Origin: Cliona cf. orientalis
Lineage: Eukaryota > Porifera > Demospongiae > Clionaida > Clionaidae
Assembly (NCBI GenBank): GCA_963930775.1
Contig: OZ005689.1
Span: 20,279,262 to 20,343,261 of the forward strand
Direction of reading: 5' to 3'
DNA: 64,000 nucleotides
Of this stretch, positions 54,531 through 64,000 are shown in pieces. Position 1 is the first letter of the stretch, and each line of letters starts with the position of its first letter. The notes under the pieces were generated by a model. That model was not told the DNA's origin, did no database searches, and worked only from the letters and a program-made list of their open reading frames with translations. Made by a program: the position numbers and the translations under genes.

Positions 54531-56404
54531 ACTATGTGTGTATGTATATATGCTGGTATCTGTTTTGCACATACGTTGTAAACTCTATATGTCCAGTGTG
54601 TATACGTACCTACCCAAGTACTGGCTACTATGTATGGGCTGGCCAACACATGCACATACTTCACAAGCCCCCAGATTGTATTTTTCTCTCATAATGGCAA
54701 TACTTGTTAGATTACGTTCATCATCTGCCATTATATATAGTGGATTGACTGGATCTAGTTATTATTACCCTTGCATTCATTCTTCATTCTGGTGCTTTGG
54801 TAACCACAAGCATATATCTTGGTATTTGTATTGATGTACTTATTTTCTCAAAATATAGGGGGGGGGGACCCCGCTGGCCTGGACAGTAATATCTTTCTTT
54901 TTATTCCATAGAATAGAATAGAACCTTTACCCATTCTTGTACACTGTGGAGGTGTTTAATGGAGAGATGGGTGCATGTGGTCCCGATTGCTCTTCTGACA
55001 GATCTAGTCAATCTACGTTTGCCCTTAAGGCAAAGTTTAATAGGGATTTAAGGTTTCTCCATTCCACATTCCAATGTATGAACCTGTTTTTATTATTTTC
55101 TCCAGATTCTGTGTGCATTATACCCGAGGAAGTAGGTTCAAAGTGCAGCATCATAGGTACCATTGTGGTTGCCTTGAGAAGGGGTCCACCCCCGTCATTT
55201 CTTGGGACAGAAGGACGAGAAAGACTGGACATCTTATCTTTATTGAGAGTGGTAGACACTGTGCTCAAGACAAACACTTCACAAGTAAGAAAAAGACATA
55301 CATGTATAATGTAACATGCATGCAAGCAACATGATGGCGAGGATGAAAAGCTAGTTGTTGAACCTATTTCTGTTGAAATCATTTCCAGCTCTTGATGGAG
55401 TTGGTGGTGTGGTGTGGTGTATAGTAAGGGTTACACAAGAGAGTTTGTGATTGGGGTGCTTGACGAGCTGCCAATTGCCATGTGTATTCTGGTGGTACCC
55501 ATCGACACTCGAGGGTTGTTGCTTCTGTGAGCCATTCAACCATGAATAACATTAGCCTCGTCCCCAATCCTAGTAGCCTCGCCCCAGCCCAGTTGTTAAG
55601 CCAGCAGTCCAAAATACGTACAAGCGTTGCAGATCCAGGACTAGATGCCATCTTTCACTTCTAGGACTCCAAACAAAGACCAGAAGACAGGGGAACTCTT
55701 CTACTTTCTGCTCGTTCAAGTCCCATAACCCGGAGACATTCGTGAGCTCTGTGGCACGCACTTCTGTGCATGCTATTTGCAAACGCTCACAAAAGTGCAT
55801 CACGCAGAAAGTGGGGCAACTAGGTTCCCTTGGATGGATTCCCATGATTCAAGTACCATTCAATAGCTCTTGTATTGCTCTACATTATAATTCCAAAATA
55901 TGTATATATACTCTCTTCACAAATATGTAGGCCAACACACAAGTGGGAAAGATTCCAAGTGGCACTAGTTAACAGAAAGACCAGCCCATGTTTTTCCCCA
56001 CTCCACCCCCCCCCCCCACCTCAACTCACACCTGTCTTCCCCCACATCTTTCCAGATGTCCATTGACCCCTCCTTTGTCAGGAGGCCATCAATCCTGTGA
56101 TGTGGGTGAGGATATGGGGGTCACGCATAATCTTGCCCTTACCCAGTGCACTACGAAACAACTTGAGCTTTATAGAACACATACCCCTTCGCACATTGTA
56201 TCTGCATCCACATCTGTTTGCATAGAAATGAGAGCTGCAGCGGTAGTGTGCATACATGTATGTAGCTGACGTATACACATGGTCTGCAGTGCATGGGTCA
56301 AGTCAATAGGTGTCGCCAACAAAGACGCAGTGTTTACGATCCTCGTGGGCCTTGCCAAACCATTTGAAGCATAATGAAGACAAATTTTGGACGACTTGTA
56401 TGGA
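54531..56404. other. No confident gene
   Basis: Overlapping open frames on both strands (54937-55382, 55379-55845) are not supported by motifs. A 10-base G run lies near 54859 and a C run near 56006. Confidence 0.4.
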
Positions 56405-56510
56405 TTTGTCATATTTACTAGTCGCTCAGATGCCTAGATGTCCAGATCTGGCGATTTTATGGTGACAGACAGACAGACAGACAAAACCAATTACTTTATC
56501 CCTTGTGCAT
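56405..56510 (-). repeat. Repeat B fragment
   Basis: Inverse of 7118-7200: CAGATGCCTAGATG, CCAGATCTGGCGATTTT, a (GACA)n run and AAACCAATTACTTTATCCC. Confirms repeat B as dispersed. Confidence 0.75.
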
Positions 56511-57841
56511 GTGAGCTGGTATCGTGTTGTTCACTAGCTCAGCATGTGGTATGGGGCTATATTAGTGTCATAATTATGGAGGGTGTAGTCATTTTGTGAG
56601 AAGGGTATCCATCTTATTTGGGGGTGGTCATTTAGAGGTCTGCAGAGCAATACTGGGTTACTATCAAATGTGGGTGTATCCATAATATATTATTATTATT
56701 GCTACAATTTTCTGAAATTCAAGGTACATGTATAGGTGTATGGTTTGTTACGTGTTGTGCTGATTTCTACAGAGATTTGTGTTGGAAATTTCAACAGTTC
56801 ATCCAAGTTTTGTTATTCAACATATTAACGTGAGTATACGTACCATAGTGTGATTGTGCCCATAATGGAGTGCTTGCATGGTGATACTGTACCTATTCAT
56901 CTTCTACAGTGATATGGAGTCAGTTGAGAGTGCTGATGCACAAAAAGTGAGTACTTGAAGAAAATATTAGCGTCGGACCTGAGCGATTAACTTTAATTAT
57001 TATTGTTTTTACACAGGATGTGTGTGTTACACTGGGTATGAATACTGTGTCTGGTGATACACCAGAAAGGTCGGTGATAGACAGTATTATCAAGGTAAGG
57101 TGACAAACGCATATTATAAGAGTTTGTTTGTGGGGGGAGGGGGGTATTTTTGCAATAACGAGGTTGGGTCCTATCTCCAAGTTTAATTTCTGCCAATGTT
57201 CATAGGCAGATTATTACATGTATATCACCTGATGATTCTGAGGGGGGGGGGGGGGGAGTCTACTTAATTATAATCGGTTGAATGAGCAAACCATGTAAGA
57301 TAGAATTACACTGAGAGCATGTCCGGCTTTTCCTGATGGTTGAGGCATACACAAAAAGATTGAAAATGACTGTTATAAGAGTTGAATTCTGTACCAGAAT
57401 ATCGGATGAGAGGCAAGATCAGCACAAATATCGTCCAATGATACTCTTTCTTTCTGGACTGAAGATCATAGCGATCACAGTCATCACCATAAAGGTTCAG
57501 CTCCTCCAAGTCAGTGGTTACACAAATTCCATGCTTGATACCAGCGACAGACAAGAAGCGCAAATTGCGTAAAAAATGCAATGTTCAAGGCTGGAACAAT
57601 TTTCCATCCTTTAGTAACTTATCTTAGTAGCGAGATGGAATATTAAACTCAGCCCCTTAATTTGGATCAACCTCATAATAATTATACTGAACGTTATATT
57701 CCCACATCAGGACATCATGGCATGCAGTGATTTCATAATTTTGATATTTGAGACCACACAAACTACAAGAGAGAGAGAGAGAGAGAAGATAGATATATGC
57801 AGTTATACATGTACATGTATATAATAGAGGGAGAGGTGATA
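56511..57841. other. Gene-free stretch
   Basis: Contains a 14-base G run near 57242 and a GA microsatellite near 57770. No coding signal noticed. Confidence 0.4.
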
Positions 57842-58738
57842 TCATATCCCGATCTTGCATGGGTCATTATTACCACTGCAAATATCGTATGCAAATGCTA
57901 AGGCAAGGACTCCACAATCGGAACCATTTGACTGCCTTCCAACATCCATCATTCTCACTACAAGCTGTTTAGCAGGACTGAACACAAGGCTGGCAATCAA
58001 TTTGACCGTCCCACTGGAAGCACTAGAGTACATGCTGTCGTACACATTGACCACTCCATCATCACATCCAACGTTGGAAATAGTACACCAGTGACAGCCT
58101 CCAACAAATATGATCTGCACAAATTCTCCTCTGAGGATTTGGAACGACGGACTCCTGTGAACTGCCGGATCTTGCAGGCCGGCTATGTTTGGGAATTCCT
58201 GCAAGATGAGCAACTGACCGGCCCTAATGACTGTGTCTGAGAGCCAACCATCAGATGAAACAATTTCCCGTTTCTTATCTATGTGCAAGGTGTACAGTGG
58301 AGTGGACACCCAGGTGTTGCTTACAACTGCAGAACCATCGGCTGAAGACGAGGCTGTGGGATCGTCAGTCAGGTCAACAACATGCTCAACAACAGGCTTG
58401 GCTAGGCCACAGTTACACAATTTGAGATTTGCAGAATCATTTGCTACATCTCGTAGTGAGGTCCTTCCTGCAGTTTGCCAGTTGTCTACTGAAATGGATG
58501 GATCACCGCTGATAGCCGTCAACTGCCCCTTTGCATAGCCAGTAGTGAGAACTCCCTTGTGACAACATAGTAGGCATTGATCACCAAACACTTGCACAAC
58601 GCAGCAAGGAAGGTGACATTTGCCCAATTTGCTATCATGCAAATTCACGCAGTCACCCACCTTGAAGTTGGGCCTAGGCCTTTTCGCTGGGGGAGGCTTC
58701 TCACCACCTGCTTTTCTCTCTTTCCTCGACGAGTACAC
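57842..58738 (-). CDS. Ulp1/SENP-like cysteine protease, transposon-associated
   Basis: Open frame of 298 residues, the C-terminal part of the gene continuing upstream to about 59620. It begins with a basic linker (PPPAKRPRPNFKVGDCVNLHD), then a Cys-containing region. The protease domain starts at SDGWLSDTVIRAGQLLILQEF (about residues 165-185) and has the expected triad: GCHWCTISN (His, about 217), VNVYDSM (Asp, about 236) and QSNGSDCGVLALAFA (Gln and Cys, about 270-276). This is clan CE family C48, enzymes that remove SUMO or ubiquitin-like tags. The frame ends soon after DPCKIG, shorter than usual, so the last helix is lost. Fusion or close pairing of such proteases with DDE transposases is known in invertebrate Mutator-like elements. 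Activity uncertain. Confidence 0.75.
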   Translation of the reverse strand: MYSSRKERKAGGEKPPPAKRPRPNFKVGDCVNLHDSKLGKCHLPCCVVQVFGDQCLLCCHKGVLTTGYAKGQLTAISGDPSISVDNWQTAGRTSLRDVANDSANLKLCNCGLAKPVVEHVVDLTDDPTASSSADGSAVVSNTWVSTPLYTLHIDKKREIVSSDGWLSDTVIRAGQLLILQEFPNIAGLQDPAVHRSPSFQILRGEFVQIIFVGGCHWCTISNVGCDDGVVNVYDSMYSSASSGTVKLIASLVFSPAKQLVVRMMDVGRQSNGSDCGVLALAFAYDICSGNNDPCKIGI

Positions 58739-59620
58739 CTCGTATCGACCGGCTTGCTTGCTTTACGAGGTTTGGATTTCACACAAGCATCATCCTTGCC
58801 ATTCTTGTCAGAGTCAGCAGAAGAGGCCTTGGGAAACAATGTACACCCAACGTAACGATTTCATGAGTTTGAGGGGCAATCCCTCTTGTGTGCTCGTCCG
58901 AGCGCTCGCAGTAAAGAAGAGCTCCATTGCAGTAATTTCGAATGCTGAAAGTAGCATTCTTGCTGTGATGACCACGTGTCATCCACGTGCCATCAGCGGA
59001 CGTGACGCACGACTCCATGAACCCAGTTCATTTTGGTCCATGCATTGCATGTCATCCTTTGCATCACTGCACATCTTATCGACCATCTCTTTGACAATAG
59101 GGTACATTCTCTTGATGGTCGAGTCAAACATTGGCCAACTAACTCCTTCAATCCCAAGTGCATGCTTCAATACCTTGTAATAAGTCACATGCGTGCAACC
59201 AGCTATGATAAAAGCCACCTGCACAGCAATACTAATTTCGGTAGCACAGCCAAGTTCGTATTTAGATGTTTCAAACAATGCCCACTGACTAGCACAACCG
59301 TTACAAGCATAGGTGATAGAAAGAGCACCACCCAGCCCATCACATGAATGGGACACAATGCACCTTTACAACCAGGTGTGGCACAACAACGTATTTGATT
59401 CACTTGCTTAATGAACTTGTTCAATTGTTTCAAGTCCATGAAGCAAATATTTGATGGAATAATTGACGTATTTTCTATGCCCTCTCTAACCTTTCTTTGA
59501 GGGATTGGAACGTACAGGGAGCTCAGTACTCTCCGCTGTCACGTTGAGACTATCAGTCTCTTCATCACTCTCCACTGTCACATTGAGACTATCATTATTT
59601 GACGTGGGAGTATCCTAAAT
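58739..59620 (-). pseudogene. DDE-like transposase upstream of the Ulp1 domain, broken
   Basis: Minus strand: an Asp/Glu/Ser repeat (SLNVTVESDEETDSLNVTAE, 59600-59540) after an AG acceptor near 59615; then MDLKQLNKFIKQVNQI, CCATPGCKGALCPIH (zinc-like, 59439-59335), a frameshift, and SITYACNGC...YELGCATEI with GVSWPMFDSTIKRMYPIVKE (about 59110-59165). After a second shift, VTSADGTWMTRGHHSKNATF (about 58945-59005), probably the first catalytic Asp block. The stretch that should carry the second Asp is missing, and a short Lys-rich piece leads to the protease frame. Architecture resembles Mutator-like transposases of cnidarians and sponges. At least two frameshifts and an internal deletion. Confidence 0.6.
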
Positions 59621-59639
59621 GGCAAAGAAAACTTACGGT

Positions 59640-61694
59640 GATGTGCATGCATACAGACAACTTCTTTCAACGCATACGAACGAACATGTACAATGTAAGC
59701 GAAATGTATCAGCCTCCCAGTCTAGTGTACACCCACCAGGACTCCCCCGATAGCCAGACGTAACAAAAATTAATGGTAAAGCGTCATCACTCCTTGGTCA
59801 TGTAGTATGTAAAGTATATCCTTTGGAAGTCTCATGCCCGCCCACTGTGTGTCTGCCTATAATTATGCGTAACTACATCTCTCCAGTTCTTATTCTACCC
59901 AGGATTCCTCATATTAGTGGGACTTTTAACATTCTTACAACACTGAGAATTTCGTGTTTTTTCCCTACAGAAGGGGGACAGAGAGGGGGACATAAGAGGA
60001 AGCCACCAGCACTCCACTGGTATCACTGGTATGCCGCACCATGACCTGACGGCAGTAGAGTATGTGGTAGCATTGCCCTGGTGCTACGTTGGCAGCTATC
60101 CAGAGCCAGGCTGAGGAGTTGGCCTGTAGCTAGTTAGGTTGTGAGCATCACTGTGTAGCCATGTTGAAGAGAAGTGTTTAGGTATCCGATATTATACCAG
60201 TGTTTTAGGTCCATACTGCTACATCTGTCAAGAGTCACAATCACTCAGCTGTGCAATAAAATACTACTGTGGGAAATTGTGCGTGAGCAGCAGTGTAGTG
60301 TATCATGCCTGTGGCAAGGTATGGCAATGTATGGTTGTGTCTATATTAAAATGCAGTGGCTCGAGTGCCGGCACTGGCACCAAAAAAATAGTGACTAAAG
60401 AGCTGGCAAAGCTCAGGTGACACTTGTTTCACACATCCAATGCATGCACGTATCGCATCGTGCTACATAACATCATTATTTCGTAGTAGTTTCCTTGGGG
60501 CAATGCTAATGATGTTGTACATAGTATACTTGTGATTGCTTATGCGTTCGCTAATGAACTGACAATAATCATAGTTTTTAAGAAATGTTTTATAGATCAT
60601 GATGTACCTAGCCTAGCTACCACATAATATATTATCATGGAACAAACTAACTAGTCAAGTGGAGTATCATGACAGTCACAGTGATACCAATATCTAGCTT
60701 TAGGCTCTTGTTTAAAATCAACTCACTTCATGTGATACCAGGAGAAGCAATGGTAACAACAGACGTCTGCTCATGGAGGTCATGGTAGTAAATCTGGATT
60801 TACTTATTTTGTTTGACTACTTCTCTCACTACTAGCCAAGCATGATTTGAAAAAATCTCCTGATCTATCTGATCTTGTTTCCATATACTCTTCAATATTT
60901 TCATGGGCTTTTTAAAGCTGCTGTCAAGACTTTGCCTTCTACAAACCACTTCAGCATAACTGTATATAAACATAAATACAGAGGATTACAGAAATCTTGC
61001 AACATAGCATTGGTTAACTTTCTTATATGAAACTACCCAGACTGGCCAAATGCTAGGTAATGCACATACACATATATATAGCCTTCCTTATATGGAATCA
61101 TGATGGACCGTACCCTTGGGCACATAAATTAGGAAATGATCAATCAGATGCAATACCAATGATGCAATGGAAGTGTCGTGTAGTTGTTTGCGCATAGCTT
61201 GCTGCACGTGGCCTGGAAAGTGTCTGACTTTCCGCCACAACATTGGGGCTCTGGTGACTGGTATCCTTCATCTTACTCTCAGCTCTGGTATCCATCAGCT
61301 TATCTGTTCTTCCTCCCATCATACTTGGTGAAAATAGGCGGCCATGTTATTGCGTATTCAATATTACACGTATAATATCACAATTACTGCCTTGTTTGAT
61401 CAGCTCAATGCATACAGAAGAATGGGAAAGATCTGTGGGTACTATCCAATACTTCATGTGTGTCAATGGATTCTCCTCTGTCTGGGATTCCTAAAGGAAT
61501 GGCCTCTCAGAAGGATGAAGGTAGGTTTACTGAAGACCACTAACTACTGACTCAGCAACCACACAAACCAGAAGAGGTCATAGGGCAGGATTCATCCAGT
61601 AACAATTACTGGATTCACCTCAGCATGATATATGCTTCCAGAAAAGGTTCGAGATCAGTGCGCATATACATGTACATGGTGCTCTACTAGCAGA
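59640..61694. other. Gene-free stretch
   Basis: No coding signal or repeat partner noticed other than a short word near 60363 shared with the MITE at 51915. Confidence 0.4.
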
Positions 61695-61945
61695 GTTTCA
61701 TCTAGCGACAAAAGTTTGGGGTGGAAGCGAGATAAATGAGTGGGCATATTCAGCACGCCAACTTCCCGGGTGCATATTTTTAGGAGAATTTCTTTAATTC
61801 CTCCTGATTATTTTGGGTAATTTTTGATCAAAAACAAATGCTAGTGGTTTGATTTGGTGACTTATTATATTATGATGCTTAATTTAATTAAAGTCAAAAT
61901 ATTTAGGGGGGAAGCTAGGGAGTTTGGAGGGGAAGCTTCCCCCCT

Positions 61946-61976
<31 letters not shown>

Positions 61977-61988
61977 ACTGGATGAAAC
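61695..61988. mobile_element. MITE D, copy 2, with long poly-C run
   Basis: GTTTCATC / GATGAAAC ends; inverted copy of 21008-21252. An uninterrupted run of about 30 C lies at 61946-61976, next to GGGGAAGCTTCCCCC. Confidence 0.8.
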
Positions 61989-63009
61989 CATGTCTAGTAG
62001 TCTATGTACATGTAAAAGCCTCCTAGCAAGGCTACTAAACTATCATGCATGTATGTATTACAGCCATGACCAACAAGCAGAATGGAAAAGATCAAAGGAC
62101 ATTACCTCCAGCTATAAAGGATTATACTTCCCCTGATATACCTATTTTGACGAAAAGGAACCATGGCACAGGTGGACATGTTCCTGAAAAACAAAGCAAT
62201 GGTATTTGAACGTACACATCATTGGTAATTAATAAGCCATGCATTGCTGGCTCAGGTCCCAAACGGAGGAGAGGTCAGAGTGCAGCATTTCTGGTTGCAG
62301 CATCCTCAGTCCTAGCAAACGCAATGTGCGTTTTTAGTAGCTAAGGTCAAAATTTGTCAAAGTCCAGATTTTGTCATACAGTCAATTTTGTTAAACTTGC
62401 AACACAGAGCTCTAGGCTGCTGCAACTGTGGCACTAGTAATTCAATTAGCTGTCACCCTGTACATAACCACATACATGACTATTTGGCGCGCACCTGCTA
62501 CACATAGTATAGTACATGCCAACTAGCTGATCAAGTTGAACAGAAGCTCACTGGATAGCCGCGTGTCAACTAGCTGAGCCGCAGTGTATGGATCCCTATG
62601 TACACGTCTATAATACCTACAATGGTGCAGTTCCACCTGGAAAATTTTCTGCACCCAACACCCAACTATCAAGTTTGATTCATTGAAGGTCAGTCAACAC
62701 AGCAATGGATGGTTGCCAGGGAAGACCACTATGTACAAGTTTGCCAAGGATGACGAAATTACGCTATGGTGTGACAAGAAGGAGGATCCATCGGAGCAGG
62801 TTTCTCAGTCGTAAGCTCAAAAATACTGACTCCAAAGCTGGTACCCCGGCATCAAAAGCTTCTAAAGCTGATGAGCGTGAGCAAGAACTCCTACAAATCG
62901 TTGACCAAATGACAAATCAGCATTCCGGAAATTTCACTGTCCCTCAACTAAGGCTTTGGCAAAGTATATCCAGTGTGATAATAACCTGAGTGATTTATCC
63001 AATTCATAG
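61989..63009. other. Stretch with MITE G fragment and one possible exon
   Basis: 62320-62385 repeats the GCGTTTTTAGTAGCT and AAGTCCAGATTTTGTCATA words of MITE G. A plus-strand frame at 62705-62989 (KLRYGVTRRRIHRSRFLSRK, QELLQIVDQMTNQ) is basic and protein-like but unassigned. Confidence 0.4.
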
Positions 63010-63956
63010 TCAGTAGAAGTAACAGACAAATCCACATAAAATACTTGTTTCTAGATCATAGTCCTCTGATACATACTCATTAACCCTCATTGCAGATTTA
63101 ACCTTTGAAAAAAGCTCCTCAATCGGGTTCAGATCAGGGCTATAAGGAGGTAAGAAGTACACTAAAACACCAAGATCTTCAAGGGAATTGATAAACTGAT
63201 CTGCAAGGTGGATGGAGGCATTATCCATGACTACAATGCTCCTAGGGTTGATTCCGTTGAATGGAAGCAGTTTTGACGCTAGCTCCATATCTAAGAATGA
63301 TTGAAATGCTTCAGAATTCACCCCCCTTCACGAATCTGGCACCCAAGCACACCATCACAGCACATGGATGCAATTGCTGAGAGATGTTTCCCTCTTGGAA
63401 ATAAACTCACGGCTTTAGCTGGCTGGCCTCTCAAGCTGTAACCATATTTGCGTAATGCATCCCTAGTATCACTACCATTCTCATCAACAAAGACAAACAT
63501 GTCCGTGGAAAAGATGGACAGATCCTCCATAAATTGCGATCTCAAAAAATCACATCTCTGCCCTGAAACTCGTGATAATTTTCGATGAGTAAATCCATTC
63601 TTATGTAAGAAGGTGCAGATAGTACTAACTGATATCTGTGTACGGTGTTTTCAAAGATCTCAGCCTGTAATTCTTTTAGGTATACACCTGGTTTTTCTGC
63701 TACTAATTCTAAAATCAGAAATTCATCAGTAGGTGTTAGCTGCTTCAAGTGGTGATCATGACCCCGTGGATGTCTCTTTACTAACATCACCAGTTTCCTC
63801 ATATCTATTGATCACTTTGCAAACCGTTGAGACATCCACATTCAAATTTGCAGCTATTTGTCTGTAACGTAGTTTTAGTCCATAGCACTGGTAAACCATT
63901 CTCCATCGAAGCTCGTCAGAGTATGGTGAAGTTCTCTGTGGCTGAGCAGTTGTCAT
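63010..63956 (-). pseudogene. Tc1/IS630-like DD34E transposase, frameshifted
   Basis: Minus strand from MTTAQPQRTSPYSDELRW (63956). A helix-turn-helix follows (YRQIAANLNVDVSTVCKVIN, about 63800-63860), then after a shift RHPRGHDHHLKQLT and EFLILELVAEKPGVYLKEL. After a second shift comes MFVFVDENGSDTR (first Asp, about 63490-63510), after a third IVVMDNASIHLADQF (second Asp, about 63215-63240) and YSPDLNPIEELFSKVK (Glu, about 63105-63145), with 34 residues between second Asp and Glu. The frame ends at 63010. Three or more frameshifts make it dead. Its sequence differs from the intact transposase at 34034, so it is a separate family. No inverted ends found within the window; the left part of the element may lie beyond 64000. 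Confidence 0.85.
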
Positions 63957-64000
63957 TGTACAAGGGTGGTATAATTATGACACCAGATTGATAGCAGAAG

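Noticed and set aside
54937-55845. Overlapping open frames on both strands
   Set aside because: Both strands are open over the same bases and neither has motifs, so chance cannot be excluded.

Overview
This 64 kb window reads as AT-rich, intron-containing nuclear DNA from an invertebrate animal. A demosponge or similar early-branching metazoan is my best guess. Introns that can be placed exactly are very short (47-61 bp in several cases) with GT..AG borders. Two genes have TATAAAAAG boxes just upstream of the start codon. The dominant content is transposable elements of many kinds, often nested in one another. I see no bacterial operon structure, rRNA, tRNA or CRISPR array.

Layout. 0.35-2.35 kb: a broken PIF1/Helitron-type helicase gene on the minus strand whose central ATPase segment has been inverted. 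2.5-3.3 kb: a decayed C2H2 zinc-finger gene (minus). 3.6-8.5 kb: a SAM-domain gene of the SAMD3-like type in seven exons, its introns filled with foldback elements. This and the transmembrane-protein gene at 22.1-23.0 kb are the best candidates for ordinary host genes. 9.0-17.4 kb: a decayed multi-exon DDE transposase gene with a C-terminal PHD finger (minus), split by a 4.5 kb Ty3/gypsy element with matching 5-bp target duplications. 18.4-20.2 kb: a 312-bp tandem repeat and a smaller duplication. 22.1-24.7 kb: a tail-anchored-looking protein gene and its divergent, decayed inverted copy, each with a TATA box. 25-31 kb: mostly gene-free, with small foldback elements and a Penelope-like 3' end. 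31.1-32.9 kb: a diverged duplication leading into a broken gene that starts at 32,861.

32.9-40.9 kb is the most interesting part. The broken gene carries two separate TA-targeted insertions in one exon, and removing each brings the reading frame back together. The first is a 670-bp MITE. The second is a 4,467-bp DNA transposon with 27-bp terminal inverted repeats, arrays of GCGGA motifs just inside both ends, an intact Tc1-like DD34E transposase and an intact five-exon BEN-domain gene with its own TATA box. A transposon carrying an intron-bearing BEN-domain gene is my leading candidate for a system not described before.

42.4-50.7 kb: about 310-bp inverted repeats enclose a DUF6589-like gene end and a RecQ-like helicase fragment facing each other, separated by a second Ty3/gypsy element (minus) that itself holds two MITEs. 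51-57 kb: MITEs and a local duplication. 57.8-59.6 kb: a Ulp1-type cysteine protease joined to a DDE-like transposase region (minus). 63.0-64.0 kb: a frameshifted DD34E transposase (minus). The sequence thus shows a host gene landscape heavily worked over by transposons, with most element genes dead but the Tc1/BEN element apparently intact.
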